Shown: positions 7,272 through 16,395, counted from the stretch's first letter. The stretch: DNA of 64,000 nt from Streptomyces sp. DH-12 (GCF_002899455.1 NZ_PPFB01000001.1:1984001-2048000); one strand, 5' to 3'. Notes: generated by a model from the letters alone, not told the origin. Made by a program: numbers and translations.

Positions 7272-9191
7272 GTGAGCGACAACGGGTTCGACTGGCGGAC
7301 GTTCCTTCGGCGTTGGCGGGACGAGTGGGTGCCGAGCGAGGACGAGGCGATGGAGCTGGCGGAGGGGGAGACGACCCTCGCCGAGCTGAGGCCGGAGGAA
7401 CCCCCGGCGTCCGAGGCGGAGGTGGCCGACGCCGAGCGGCGTCTGGGCACCCGGCTGCCTCCGTCCTACCGGGAGTTCCTCCTGGCCGGCAACGGCTGGC
7501 GGCTGCACGACGATTCGGTCCACCGGCTGGGGGCGGCGCACGAGATCGGCTGGTTCGGGGATCCGTTCGACATGACGCCGCTCTACCGGAGCAGCCTGCA
7601 CGAGCGGTCGACCGAGCAGGAGGTGCTGGCGGCCGGGATGTGGGAGCGGGCCCTGCAGCTGGAGACCGACTCCGACATGTCCTACGTGCTGCTGGACCCG
7701 GGCGACACCGACGAGGACGGCGAGTGGGCCCTCTACGTCTACAAGGGGTGGAGCGGCGAGTACCCGGCCCGCTATCCGTCGTTCCGCGCCTACATGCAGC
7801 GCAGGTACGAGTCCTTCCACGCCGACCGGGCGCAGCTTCCGGACTTCGTGAACGACACCACCCGCGCCCTGGACGCCGACGTCGAGCGGGCGCGGGAGGA
7901 CGCGCTGGGCGGGAGGTGGGAGGCCGCGCGGGACCTGCTGACTGTCGCGCGGCGCTACGGACGGCCGGGAGCCTGGGGCATGCTGCAACAGCTCGACACG
8001 ACGGCGCGGGGCGCCGGGTACGGGAACGTGCACTTCGGCGGGCTCGTCGACGATCCGCGGTGCGTGGACGACCTGGTGCCCGTGATGGCCCTCGCCCATG
8101 TGCGGGACGGCCGCTTCCCTGGTCCCGCCCGCCCGTTCGTGCTGGGCGCCGAGACCGACGACGTGGTCCGGGCGGCAGCCGACGACATCCTCGCCCGGGT
8201 ACGCGACGGCTCCTACCGTTACGCGCCGGACGGCGCCTTCGGACGGGCGGTCGCCGAGGCGAGGGAGGCCGCGCGGTGGGGTGACACGGACACCGCGTGG
8301 CGGGTCGTCCGCGCCGCGCTGCCGTCCTGGTCGCCGCCCGCGCCGGGCCTGCTGGTGCCGCTCGGCCTGCTGGCCGACCCGGTCCTGGGGCCGGTGGTGA
8401 CGCGGGAGCGGGGGCTGGAGCTGCTGTCCACGCCCCGGGCCGGCCGTACGGGCCCGGTGCCCGAACCGGTGCCTGACCTGGATCCGCCGGGGCTGAGCTG
8501 GCTGGCGGAGCCCCAGCGGTGGAACGCCCCGCACGGCTCCTACCGGTGTCTGTGGGTGGAGGGCGCGGAGCCGGAGGCGCTGCCCGGCCTGGTCGGGCAG
8601 GACGGGGGCGCGGGCCTGACCGCTCCGCCCAGCCGTCCCGCCGGGTGGTTCCCCCACGACGTCGGCGACGCCAGGCGGCGGGACGGCTGGGCGCTGTGGG
8701 AGGACCGGGCCGTGCTGGCGGTGGGGCGGACGGGCTCCGGGTGGGCGTTCGGCTTCGACACGGCCCCGCGGGTGTCGGGGCCGGGGCCCCTCTTCGTCTC
8801 CCCGGCCGCCGGCGCCTCGCACGGCGGCCGGGCGGTGGTGCTGTGGGCACGCCGCGGTCGCGGCGACGCTCCGGTGATGTTCCACCTGTCGGTCGCCGAG
8901 CGGGGGAAGGAGCTGTACGCGTACACGCTGCACGGCACGGACGTCGAGCGCTCGGGGCCGGTGCCCCGGGCCCTCGACCCGGAACACGTCCTGCGCGGCG
9001 TCGACGACGCGGACCGTGAGCGGCGCCTGCTGGCCGCCGTGCAGGACGTGTTCGGCCTGTCCCTTCCCCGGCACGCCCTGGCCGAGGGCATCCTGCCGCA
9101 CCTGACCACGCGGTCCTGGAACCGTGCGCCCCGGGAGGGGGAGGGCTTCACGTACGTCACGGTCAGCACCGGCCGGGGAGGCCGGCGGTGA
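7272..9191 (+). CDS. SMI1/KNR4 (SUKH) family protein with long C-terminal extension
   Basis: 639-aa protein starting at GTG 7272. An SMI1/KNR4 fold occupies about residues 45-190: the family pattern is seen in EAEVADAERRLGTRLPPSYR followed by EFLLAGNGW, and later in a conserved YVLLDPGD segment. The rest has a helical middle (about 195-330) and a C-terminal part (about 400-630) of mixed strands. The C-terminal half is similar in style to Streptomyces DUF6461-like domains, but that is only an impression. SUKH proteins often act as immunity proteins against contact-dependent or polymorphic toxins, and many free-standing copies have no known role. It sits 154 bp downstream of the NACHT gene on the same strand behind a hairpin. 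Length is well above the typical 150-200 aa. Confidence 0.75.
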   Translation: MSDNGFDWRTFLRRWRDEWVPSEDEAMELAEGETTLAELRPEEPPASEAEVADAERRLGTRLPPSYREFLLAGNGWRLHDDSVHRLGAAHEIGWFGDPFDMTPLYRSSLHERSTEQEVLAAGMWERALQLETDSDMSYVLLDPGDTDEDGEWALYVYKGWSGEYPARYPSFRAYMQRRYESFHADRAQLPDFVNDTTRALDADVERAREDALGGRWEAARDLLTVARRYGRPGAWGMLQQLDTTARGAGYGNVHFGGLVDDPRCVDDLVPVMALAHVRDGRFPGPARPFVLGAETDDVVRAAADDILARVRDGSYRYAPDGAFGRAVAEAREAARWGDTDTAWRVVRAALPSWSPPAPGLLVPLGLLADPVLGPVVTRERGLELLSTPRAGRTGPVPEPVPDLDPPGLSWLAEPQRWNAPHGSYRCLWVEGAEPEALPGLVGQDGGAGLTAPPSRPAGWFPHDVGDARRRDGWALWEDRAVLAVGRTGSGWAFGFDTAPRVSGPGPLFVSPAAGASHGGRAVVLWARRGRGDAPVMFHLSVAERGKELYAYTLHGTDVERSGPVPRALDPEHVLRGVDDADRERRLLAAVQDVFGLSLPRHALAEGILPHLTTRSWNRAPREGEGFTYVTVSTGRGGRR

Positions 9192-9219
9192 CCCCGGCCG
9201 GTGACGCCCCCGGCCGGGG
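9192..9219. terminator. Bidirectional terminator hairpin between convergent genes
   Basis: Perfect 10-bp inverted repeat (CCCCGGCCGG / CCGGCCGGGG) with an 8-nt loop, between the stops of the convergent genes ending at 9191 and 9224. Confidence 0.75.
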
Positions 9220-9223
9220 CGGG

Positions 9224-9733
9224 TCACGCGGCCTCGTGGATCACCAGCTTGAACTCCGCCAGGACGATCTTGCGGGCCACGGTGTCGTCGTGGGTGGCGC
9301 GTACGGCGAGGGGGACGGACGGGTCGACGAAGATGCCCCAGCTCTTGGTCCAGCACTGCATGCCGGGGCTGGGCGGGCGGTGTTCCGTGGCCGTGGTGTC
9401 GTTGGGGTTCGGGGTGAGGCCGAGCGGGTCGCGGACGAACTGGTCGCGGAGTTCGTCGTACCCTCCGGCCTCCCACTGGATCATCGCGTACAGGGTGCCC
9501 CAGCCGGCGGCGCTCGGCCATATCAGGCCGGAGCGGGGGTCGGAGTCCCAGTCGGTGACGACGTGACCGTCCGGCTGGTCGACCTGGTGCATGGCGAAGC
9601 GGTCGCTGGACTCGGCGGACCCGAACGGGAACCGGATGACCGTGTACGGGCTGTTCGCCGGGATCGTCTGCGGGGTGTCCCGTTTGAGGGAGCAGACCTG
9701 GACGCCTCCGGCGGCCGTCGTGTGAGTGGACAT
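9224..9733 (-). CDS. Conserved hypothetical protein
   Basis: 169-aa protein of unknown function, starting at ATG 9733. It has no signal peptide or membrane segment. It is rich in aromatic residues and beta-prone segments (SPYTVIRFPFG, GLIWPSAAGWGTLYAMI, and a strand-like C-terminus KIVLAEFKLVIHEA), which suggests a compact beta-sandwich. I do not recognise a family. It is a single gene, convergent with the SMI1-type gene. Confidence 0.65.
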   Translation of the reverse strand: MSTHTTAAGGVQVCSLKRDTPQTIPANSPYTVIRFPFGSAESSDRFAMHQVDQPDGHVVTDWDSDPRSGLIWPSAAGWGTLYAMIQWEAGGYDELRDQFVRDPLGLTPNPNDTTATEHRPPSPGMQCWTKSWGIFVDPSVPLAVRATHDDTVARKIVLAEFKLVIHEAA

Positions 9734-9887
9734 GGTCCGGTTCTTCCCAGCGGGTGGGCCGGTGAGTCGCGTCCGCGCCCGCCCGCGGGGCCTGTTCGCC
9801 GGTGAACTTACTTACGTCATACAACCGTTCTAACTGGTCGGGCGTCTCCTTTGACGACCGCACCGGTCGCTTGACAAGGAGATCGTC

Positions 9888-11012
9888 ATTTTTGCGCTGC
9901 GCAAGACCCTGACCACCACCGCCGTCGCCGGCATGGTCCTCGCCGGCACCGCCGCCTGCGGGACCGTGGAGAACCTGTCCGCCGGACAGAAGCTGGACAA
10001 CGCCTTCGAGAAGCTCGGTGAGGAGCGTTCGCTCGCCTTCGAGCTGGACCTCGACACCGACGTCGCCTCCCTGAAGGCGCTGGACGCCGAGGCGTCGGCG
10101 CCGGGCGAGGAGATGACCGACGAGGTCGCCGAGCTGCTCGCCGAGGCGAGGATCAGCGTCTCCGTGCACTCGAAGAAGCCGATCAAGAAGTCCGGGGAGA
10201 AGGACTTCACCGCGATGGCGATGAAGGTCAGCGGCCCGGACGGCGCCCTCCTCGAGTACCGGCTGGTCGGCGACTACCTCTACGTCCGCCTCGACGCCGC
10301 GGCGCTCGCGGAGATGTCGGGCAGCCCGCTGCCGCCGGCCAGTGAACTGCCGGCCGATGCGGGCGCGTTCAAGAAGCTCCTCGCCGGTGAGTGGATCAAG
10401 GTCTCCCAGAAGGAGATCGAAGAGACCAGGGACGGCCTGTCCGGGGCGCAGGGCCCCGGCGGCGAGGAGCCCTCCGCCGAGCCCAGCCTCGACGCCACGA
10501 CGCAGAAGAAGCTGACGGACGCGCTGAAGAAGGCCGTCGCCGAGCAGGTCGACCTCACCACCTCCGACGGTCCGGACGGCACCGAGCGCATCACGGCGAC
10601 CGCGCCGTTCCGCACCCTGCTGACCGAGCTGTTCGACGCGATGCGGCCGCTGCAGAAGGAGCTGCCGGGCGGCGACGAGATGCCCACCGCCAAGGACTTC
10701 AAGGACGTTCCGAACAAGAAGGTCAGCGCCGACTTCACCCTGAAGAACGGCGAGCTGACCGAGGTGTCCGTCGACCTCGCCGAGCTGGCGGAGAAGGCGA
10801 AGGTCAAGAAGCTGGCGCTGGTGCTGCGCGTCAGCGAGGGCGAGAAGCCCGAGGCGCCCGCCGGGGCGACCGAGCTGCGCCTCGAGGAACTGATGGGTGA
10901 CATCCTCTCCGGCACCCTCGGCGGTGGTCCCGCGGGCGAGGAGTTCGCGGACGAGGAGTTCGGGGACGCCCCGTTCGAGGAGGCGGACCTCACCGGCGAC
11001 GTCCAGCTGTGA
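9888..11012 (+). CDS. Putative lipoprotein with apparent ATT start codon
   Basis: 374-aa secreted lipoprotein if translation begins at ATT 9888. From there the peptide is IFALRKTLTTTAVAGMVLAG followed by TAAC, which is a textbook signal: basic n-region, hydrophobic core and lipobox cysteine at residue 24. A good ribosome site AAGGAG lies at 9876-9881 with 6 bp spacing. The first ATG in frame (9933) would leave only about 15 bases before the lipobox and no basic region, and no ATG, GTG or TTG is in frame between the stop at 9852 and 9933. The mature part alternates helical and beta segments, rich in Glu and Lys, like the LppX/LprG-type lipoproteins, but identity is not clear. Either ATT is used, as in infC, or a base was changed from ATG here. 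Confidence 0.75.
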   Translation: MFALRKTLTTTAVAGMVLAGTAACGTVENLSAGQKLDNAFEKLGEERSLAFELDLDTDVASLKALDAEASAPGEEMTDEVAELLAEARISVSVHSKKPIKKSGEKDFTAMAMKVSGPDGALLEYRLVGDYLYVRLDAAALAEMSGSPLPPASELPADAGAFKKLLAGEWIKVSQKEIEETRDGLSGAQGPGGEEPSAEPSLDATTQKKLTDALKKAVAEQVDLTTSDGPDGTERITATAPFRTLLTELFDAMRPLQKELPGGDEMPTAKDFKDVPNKKVSADFTLKNGELTEVSVDLAELAEKAKVKKLALVLRVSEGEKPEAPAGATELRLEELMGDILSGTLGGGPAGEEFADEEFGDAPFEEADLTGDVQL

Positions 11013-11034
11013 CCCGTTCCCCGGGAGGCGGGTC
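11011..11034. terminator. Weak hairpin between convergent genes
   Basis: GACCCG and CGGGTC arms flank a GC-rich loop immediately after the lipoprotein stop, followed by GGGCCCGGG. It may serve both converging transcripts. Confidence 0.35.
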
Positions 11035-11046
11035 CGGGCCCGGGCG

Positions 11047-11706
11047 TCAGCCCGCGGCCACCGCCTCCCAGGGGACCGTACGGTCGCACCAGCGGTTCAG
11101 CAGGGTGCGGTCGTGGCCGACCGACAGCAGTCCCGCGCCCGTCGCCGCGCGGTAGTCCTCGACGACGCGCACCAGCGCGGCCGTGGTCGACGCGTCGAGC
11201 ATCGCCGTCATCTCGTCGCACACCAGCCAGCGCGGCTCCAGGGCCAACGCCCGTGCCAGGCAGGCGCGTTGCAGCTGCCCGTCGCTGACCTCGTGGGGGC
11301 GGCGGCCGAGCAGGTCCGGGGTGAGGCCCACGGTGTCGGCCAGTTCCGCCACGCGGTCCGCGGCCGAGGCGCGCCGGCCGGTCGCCCGCAGGGGTTCCGC
11401 AATCAGGTCGGCCAGGCGCAGCCGGGGGTCGGCGGCGAGGCGGGGCTGCTGGAAGACCACGCCGATCGCGGTGCGCTGCCCCCGGGGGGCGCGGTGCCGG
11501 AAGCCGCGGACGGGCGTGCCGTCGAGGACGACCTCGCCGGCGTCCGGGCGGTGCAGCAGGGCGGCGACCCGGGCGAGGGTGGACTTGCCGCAGCCGCTCG
11601 GGCCGAGCAGGCCCACCGCCTCGCCCGGGGCGACGGTGAGGTCGGCGTCGCGGACGACGGGGGCGCGGCGGTCGTAGCCGGCGGTGACGGCGCGCAGCTC
11701 AAGCAC
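11047..11706 (-). CDS. ABC transporter ATP-binding protein (DppF/NikE-type)
   Basis: 219-aa ATPase with Walker A GPSGCGKST (about residues 35-43), Q-loop VVFQQPRLAADPRLR, signature VSDGQLQRACLARAL and Walker B WLVCDEMT. The Asp/Glu pair is present but the usual DEPTSALD is replaced by DEMTAMLD, as in Nik/Dpp E-type subunits. It lacks the C-terminal oligopeptide extension found in its partner. It is the last gene of a five-gene operon; its start overlaps the end of the preceding ATPase gene by 8 bp, indicating translational coupling. Function: drives import of the solute captured by the binding protein, probably nickel chelate or peptide (see the regulatory site upstream of the operon). Confidence 0.9.
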   Translation of the reverse strand: MLELRAVTAGYDRRAPVVRDADLTVAPGEAVGLLGPSGCGKSTLARVAALLHRPDAGEVVLDGTPVRGFRHRAPRGQRTAIGVVFQQPRLAADPRLRLADLIAEPLRATGRRASAADRVAELADTVGLTPDLLGRRPHEVSDGQLQRACLARALALEPRWLVCDEMTAMLDASTTAALVRVVEDYRAATGAGLLSVGHDRTLLNRWCDRTVPWEAVAAG

Positions 11707-12832
11707 GGATGTCCTCCGGGGTGCGGGCCGCCTCGGCGACGTCGGCGGGGGCCTGCACCGGGTGGTGGCAGGCGACCGACGCCGTGAAGGGCGGGAGGGC
11801 CGCGCAGGCGTCCGTGGCGCGGTCGCATCGGGGGGCGAAGGCGCAGCCCTCGGGGAGGCTGCCCAGTTCGGGGGGCAGGCCGGGGATGGGCGTGAAGGAC
11901 CGTTCGGGGAGGGCTTCCAGCAGGCCGCGGCTGTAGGGGTGGCGGGGGCCCGGGGCGCCGAAGAAGGCGTCCGCGTCGGTCAGTTCGACGATGCGGCCCG
12001 CGTACATGACCGCGACGCGGTCGGCGATGCGCTGGGCGGCGGCCAGGTCGTGGGTGATCATCAGCAGGGCGTGGCCGTCGTCCACGTGGCGGCGCAGTTC
12101 GTCGACCGTGCGGTCCACCAGGTCGCGGTCCAGGCCGGTGGTCGGTTCGTCCGCGAGCAGCAGCGGCGCCTCGCCGATCAGCGCGAGGGCGGTCGCGGCG
12201 CGCTGGGCCAGGCCGCCGGACAGTTCGTGCGGGTGCCGGTCGAGGTGGTCCACGGGGAACTCGGCCCGCTCGGCGGCCCGTTCGGCGGCCTCGCGGCGGG
12301 CGGCACGGCCGCGGGCGCCGGTGAGGCGGGCGACCGTCTCCTCGATGTGGGCGCGGATGGTGCGCACCGGGGTGAGGTGCGCCGCCGGGGACTGCGGGAC
12401 CAGGCCGACACGGCGTCCGCGCACGGTGCGGGCGAGGGTCCGCTCGTCGGCCGTGAGCAGGTCGAGGTCGCCCAGGTGGGCGTGGCCCGCGGTGCGTGCG
12501 TTGGCCGGGAGCAGGCCGAGCAGGGCGGACGCCAGCACGGACTTGCCGCAGCCGCTCTCCCCGATCAGTGCGAGGCACTCCCCCGGTGCGACGTCGAACG
12601 AGGCGTCGGACACGGCGGCGACGCGGCGGCCGCCGGGCAGCAGGAAGCGGACGGAGAGGCCGCGGACGGAGAGGAGGGGGGCCGCCTCCTTCCCCGCCGG
12701 GACAGCAGCGGATTCGGCCGCCGGCAGGACGGACGCGGATTCGGCCGTCGGCAGGACGGACGCGGGTCCGGCCGTCGACGGGCCGGTCTTCCGCAAGGAC
12801 TGCGCCGGTGTCACGGCGTGTTCCGACGTCAC
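11699..12832 (-). CDS. ABC transporter ATP-binding protein (DppD/NikD-type)
   Basis: 377-aa ATPase. The first 45 residues are a low-complexity Ala/Ser/Pro leader encoded by a short tandem repeat (about 12711-12775). The nucleotide-binding domain follows with Walker A GESGCGKS, signature LSGGLAQRAATALAL and Walker B LLLADEPTTGLD. The C-terminus has the oligopeptide/dipeptide extension (HPYSRGLLEALP, then a Cys-containing FAPRCDRATDAC). The GTG start at 12832 forms a GTGA overlap with the stop of the upstream permease gene, and a longer upstream reading frame inside that gene is a shadow. Confidence 0.9.
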   Translation of the reverse strand: MTSEHAVTPAQSLRKTGPSTAGPASVLPTAESASVLPAAESAAVPAGKEAAPLLSVRGLSVRFLLPGGRRVAAVSDASFDVAPGECLALIGESGCGKSVLASALLGLLPANARTAGHAHLGDLDLLTADERTLARTVRGRRVGLVPQSPAAHLTPVRTIRAHIEETVARLTGARGRAARREAAERAAERAEFPVDHLDRHPHELSGGLAQRAATALALIGEAPLLLADEPTTGLDRDLVDRTVDELRRHVDDGHALLMITHDLAAAQRIADRVAVMYAGRIVELTDADAFFGAPGPRHPYSRGLLEALPERSFTPIPGLPPELGSLPEGCAFAPRCDRATDACAALPPFTASVACHHPVQAPADVAEAARTPEDIRA

Positions 12833-13770
12833 AGCATCAGCTCCGATCGGCGGCGCGGGTTGATCCGTTCGCGCCAGACGCCGGCCAGGCCGGCGACCGC
12901 GAGGGTGGGGATGATCAGGAACAGGCCGGGGAACAGGGTGGGCCACCACTGCCCGGCGAGCAGGGAGCCGCGCGCGCCCTGGATGAGGGTGCCGAGGCTC
13001 GCGGTGTGGGTGGGCAGGCCCAGGCCCAGGAAGGACAGGGCCGACTCGTGCCACATGGCGTGCGGGACCATCAGGACGGCGGCGAGGCCGGCCTGCGGCA
13101 GCACGCCCGGCAGCAGGTGGCGTACCGTCACCCGCCACCGGGACGCCCCGCCGGAGACGGCCGCGTCGATGAAGGGCCGCGAGCGCAGCGACAGCACCTC
13201 CGCGCGGACGATGCGCGCGGTGGACAGCCAGTGGGTGAGGGCGACGGAGATCACCACCGGCCAGACGCCCGGCCGGAACATGGCCACGATGAAGATGCCG
13301 AGCAGCAGGTGCGGCACGGAGGACAGGGTGTCGACCAGGCGCATGACCAGGCGGTCGGCCCAGCCGCCGAGGGCGCCGGCGGCGGCTCCCACGGCGGTGC
13401 CGATCACCGTGGCGGTGAGCGCGGCCACCACGCCCACCAGCAGGGACACCCGCAGCCCGTAGACGCAGCGCAGCAGCAGGTCGCGGCCCACGTCGTCGGT
13501 GCCGAACGGGTGCGCCCAGCTCGGCGGTTCGAGCTTGGCGGCCAGGTCGACGGCCTGCTGGTCGAGCTGGACCAGCGGCGGGACGAGCAGCACGGCGAGC
13601 ACGGTCACGGCGACCAGGGCGGCGGAGACGCGCAGCCGCAGGACGTGCGTGGAGCGGCGGGCGGCGCCGTGCGCGCGCCACACGGAGGCGGCCGTCTTCT
13701 CGGTGACCGTCTTCCCGGCGGCCGTCTCGACGGGGTTCGCCGCCACGGCGGTGTCGGCCTTGGGCGTCAC
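12829..13770 (-). CDS. ABC transporter permease (DppC/NikC-type)
   Basis: 313-aa inner-membrane permease with a 45-residue charged cytoplasmic leader and about six membrane segments. The EAA-type coupling loop is visible as DAAVSGGASRWRVTVRHLLP, and the family landmark HPFGTDDVGRDL follows the first segment. The GTG at 13770 overlaps the stop of the previous permease (GTGA), with GGAGGAG just upstream. It pairs with the other permease to form the channel. Confidence 0.92.
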   Translation of the reverse strand: MTPKADTAVAANPVETAAGKTVTEKTAASVWRAHGAARRSTHVLRLRVSAALVAVTVLAVLLVPPLVQLDQQAVDLAAKLEPPSWAHPFGTDDVGRDLLLRCVYGLRVSLLVGVVAALTATVIGTAVGAAAGALGGWADRLVMRLVDTLSSVPHLLLGIFIVAMFRPGVWPVVISVALTHWLSTARIVRAEVLSLRSRPFIDAAVSGGASRWRVTVRHLLPGVLPQAGLAAVLMVPHAMWHESALSFLGLGLPTHTASLGTLIQGARGSLLAGQWWPTLFPGLFLIIPTLAVAGLAGVWRERINPRRRSELML

Positions 13771-14759
13771 ATCTCCTCCAGCTTCACCCTCGGGTCGATC
13801 AGCCCGTAGAGCAGGTCGGCGAGCAGGTTGCCGGCGAGGACGGCGGCGGTGGCGAGGGTGGTCAGCGCGGCCAGCAGCGGGAAGTCGACGGCGGTGGCCG
13901 CCTCCACCGTGGCGGAGGCGATGCCGGGCCAGCTGAAGACGGTCTCCACCAGCAGCGCCCCGGTGATGAGCTCCGGCACCCGGGAGCCGATGAGGGTGAG
14001 CACCGGCAGCAGTCCGGAGCGCAGGGCGTGGCCCAGCAGCACGGTGCGTTCGCTCAGGCCGCGGGCCCGGGCCCCGCGTACGGGGTCCTCCGCGAGGGCG
14101 TCGCCGACGCCCTGGCGGACGTAGAGCGTGAACCAGGGCAGCTGGGAGACGGCGAGGACGCCGGCGGGCAGCACCAGGTGCTGGACCAGTCCGCCGAAGG
14201 TGACCCGGTCGCTGCCGGTGTCGGTGAGGCCGCCGGCCGGGAGGACGTCGAGCTGGAGGGCGAACAGCCACACGGCGAGGAGCGCGATCCAGAAGACGGG
14301 CGCGGCCTCCAGGACGTACGCGGCGGAGGTGACCGCGCGGTCGACGAGGGAGCCGGGGCGGCGGGCGGCGAGCACGCCGAGCACCGTCCCGAGCAGGACC
14401 GCTCCGGCGAACGCGACGGCGCACAGCAGCGTCGACCAGACCAGGCGTTCGCCGATCACCTCGGCCACCGGCTGGCGCATCACCGCGGACTGGCCGAGGT
14501 CGCCGCCGAGGGCGGAGGTCAGCCAGTCCCACCAGCGTGCGGTGAACGGCTCGTCCACGCCGAGGTTCTCCCGCAGCCGGTCCAGGGTCTCCTGGTCGGC
14601 GCCGAGGGCGGCGGTGCCCGCATAGCCCTTGACCGGGTCGAAGGGGGAGGCGGCGGCGACGGCGAACACGCCGAACGTGACGACGAGGAGCACCGGCACG
14701 GCGTACAGCGCGCGGCGCGCCGTGAGCCGTGCCATCGCTCGCCAGGGGGCGTGGGTCAT
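13767..14759 (-). CDS. ABC transporter permease (DppB/NikB-type)
   Basis: 330-aa permease with about six membrane segments. Family landmarks are the N-terminal ALYAVPVLLVVTFGVF segment, the LGVDEPF segment preceding a periplasmic loop, and the coupling loop RGARARGLSERTVLLGHALR. The ATG at 14759 overlaps the stop of the binding-protein gene (ATGA). It is the second gene of the operon. Confidence 0.92.
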   Translation of the reverse strand: MTHAPWRAMARLTARRALYAVPVLLVVTFGVFAVAAASPFDPVKGYAGTAALGADQETLDRLRENLGVDEPFTARWWDWLTSALGGDLGQSAVMRQPVAEVIGERLVWSTLLCAVAFAGAVLLGTVLGVLAARRPGSLVDRAVTSAAYVLEAAPVFWIALLAVWLFALQLDVLPAGGLTDTGSDRVTFGGLVQHLVLPAGVLAVSQLPWFTLYVRQGVGDALAEDPVRGARARGLSERTVLLGHALRSGLLPVLTLIGSRVPELITGALLVETVFSWPGIASATVEAATAVDFPLLAALTTLATAAVLAGNLLADLLYGLIDPRVKLEEM

Positions 14760-16345
14760 GCCGCGGGCTGCCAGTCCTCGACGTTCCACCAGGGTCCGGC
14801 GGCGAAGCCGTGCTCGTGCGGTTCGGTCTGGGTGGTGAGGCCCTTCCAGCGGTCGGCGAGCACGTACATGTGGTCGATGTGGGTGAGGAAGGTGTAGCCG
14901 GGGTCCTTGACGAGGGCGCGCTGGAGGGCGTCGTAGGCGGCCTCGCGGGCCTCGGGGTCCTGGGTGCGGCGGCCGGTCTCGAGGGCCCGGTCGACGGCCG
15001 GGTTGTCGTAGTGGGCCATGTTGTTGAAGCCGTCCCCGGCGAGGGAGGAGTGCAGGAGCGTGTAGAGCCCGAAGTCGGGGTCGCCGGTGCTGCCGAAGCC
15101 GGCGAGGACGGCGTCCCGGTGCATGCGGGGCTCGATGACCTCCCAGGTGGCGCTCTCCACCTTGACGTCGATGCCGGCCTTCTTGGCGTCGGAGGCGTAG
15201 GCGAGGGCGTGGTCCTGGCGGACCTTGTCGCCGGAGGGGTAGTACAGCGTGAAGCGGGCGGGGCGGCCGTCCTTGGCGCGGACGCCGTCCTCGCCCTTCG
15301 TCCAGCCGGCGGCGTCGAGGATGCGGCCGGCCTCGGCGAGGTCCTGGTCCCGCTCGACGTCCTCGGCGAACCACGGGTCGTCGAGCGGCAGCGGACCGTA
15401 GGCGGGGCGGCCGGCGCCGTCGAGGATCTTGTCGACCATGGCCTGCCGGTCGACGGCGAGGTCGAGGGCGCGGCGGATCGCGGTGTCGCCCGTGACGGGG
15501 TTGCCGCTGGGGAGGGTGACGGCGCGGAAGTCGTAGGAGGTGGCCCGGTACGTCTTCTTGTCGTCGTCGCTCTTGAAGGTGGCGGCGAGGTTGGGCGGGA
15601 GGACCGCGCCGTCGAGGTCGCCGGAGCGGAGCCGGGTGGCGCGGACGTCGTCGTCGCCGACGATCGCCATGGTGAGCTTCTTCACCTTCGGGGCGCCGCC
15701 CCAGTAGTGCGGGTTGGCCTTGAAGGTGAGCTTCTCGCCCTTGCGCCAGTCGACGAGGACGTACGGTCCGGTGCCGATCGGCTCGGTGTTGAAGGCGCCG
15801 GTGTTGGGGTCCTGCTTCCCGGCGACGTGCTCGGGGACGATGGGCAGCACCGTGCGGGCCGCGAACGGCGCGTAGGGGTGGTGCAGGGTGAAGACGACCG
15901 TGTCGTCGCCCACCGCCCGGACGTCCTTGACGGCCGCGAGTTCGCTCTTGGCGGTGTTGTTGGTGGCGTCGTCGAGCACCGTGCGGTACGTGAAGACGAC
16001 GTCGCGCGCGGTGAGCGGCTTGCCGTCGCTGAACTTCACGCCCGCGCGCAGGGTGTAGGTGTAGGTGCGGCCGCCGTCCGTGATCGTCGGGAGCGCCTTC
16101 GCCAGCGCGGGCTTGAGGCTGAGGTCGGCGTTGCGGGCGAGGAGCCCGTCGAAGATCTTGGAGTTGCCGTCCTTGCCGTAGCCGAGCAGCGGGCTGAGGG
16201 TGTCCGGCTCGGTGGAGACGCCGATCACGACGGACCCGGCGGCCGCCGTGCCGTCCGCGGTGCCGGAGCCCGGCGCCGAGCAGGCGGTGGCCACCGCGGC
16301 CGTCGCCAGCACGGCGGCGGCTCCCCGTATACGTCGGGTCGTCAT
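14756..16345 (-). CDS. ABC transporter substrate-binding lipoprotein (SBP family 5, Dpp/NikA-like)
   Basis: 529-aa lipoprotein. The signal peptide has two arginines and a lipobox ending TAC at residue 22, followed by the family-5 pattern GVSTEPDTLSPLLGYGKDGN and a conserved TYTLRAGVKFSDGKPLTARD segment. Family 5 proteins bind peptides, or nickel through a chelator. Nickel is favoured here because a Nur-box-like palindrome lies 33 bp upstream of the start and the relic of a second metal importer is divergent to it; this is inference, not visible in the protein itself. It is the first gene of the operon. Confidence 0.88.
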   Translation of the reverse strand: MTTRRIRGAAAVLATAAVATACSAPGSGTADGTAAAGSVVIGVSTEPDTLSPLLGYGKDGNSKIFDGLLARNADLSLKPALAKALPTITDGGRTYTYTLRAGVKFSDGKPLTARDVVFTYRTVLDDATNNTAKSELAAVKDVRAVGDDTVVFTLHHPYAPFAARTVLPIVPEHVAGKQDPNTGAFNTEPIGTGPYVLVDWRKGEKLTFKANPHYWGGAPKVKKLTMAIVGDDDVRATRLRSGDLDGAVLPPNLAATFKSDDDKKTYRATSYDFRAVTLPSGNPVTGDTAIRRALDLAVDRQAMVDKILDGAGRPAYGPLPLDDPWFAEDVERDQDLAEAGRILDAAGWTKGEDGVRAKDGRPARFTLYYPSGDKVRQDHALAYASDAKKAGIDVKVESATWEVIEPRMHRDAVLAGFGSTGDPDFGLYTLLHSSLAGDGFNNMAHYDNPAVDRALETGRRTQDPEAREAAYDALQRALVKDPGYTFLTHIDHMYVLADRWKGLTTQTEPHEHGFAAGPWWNVEDWQPAA

Positions 16346-16378
16346 CGAACCTCACATCCTGTTGCCCGGAAATCGTTG

Positions 16379-16395
16379 TTGCATATTAATTGCAG
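16379..16395. promoter_or_regulatory. Nur-box-like palindrome (nickel-responsive operator)
   Basis: TTGCAT and TTGCAG hexamers are separated by 5 bp (ATTAA). This fits the published Streptomyces Nur operator form, TTGCAA-N5-TTGCAA. It is conspicuously AT-rich against its surroundings. It lies between the divergent importer operon (start 16345) and the decayed cbiM-like relic, so it could have controlled both. Under nickel repletion, Nur would repress the importer. Confidence 0.6.

Noticed and set aside
7101..10169. 1022-codon minus-strand frame across the SUKH gene
   Set aside because: Low-complexity shadow; it runs through two hairpins and the promoter of the lipoprotein gene, while the plus-strand frame has a recognisable SMI1/KNR4 domain.
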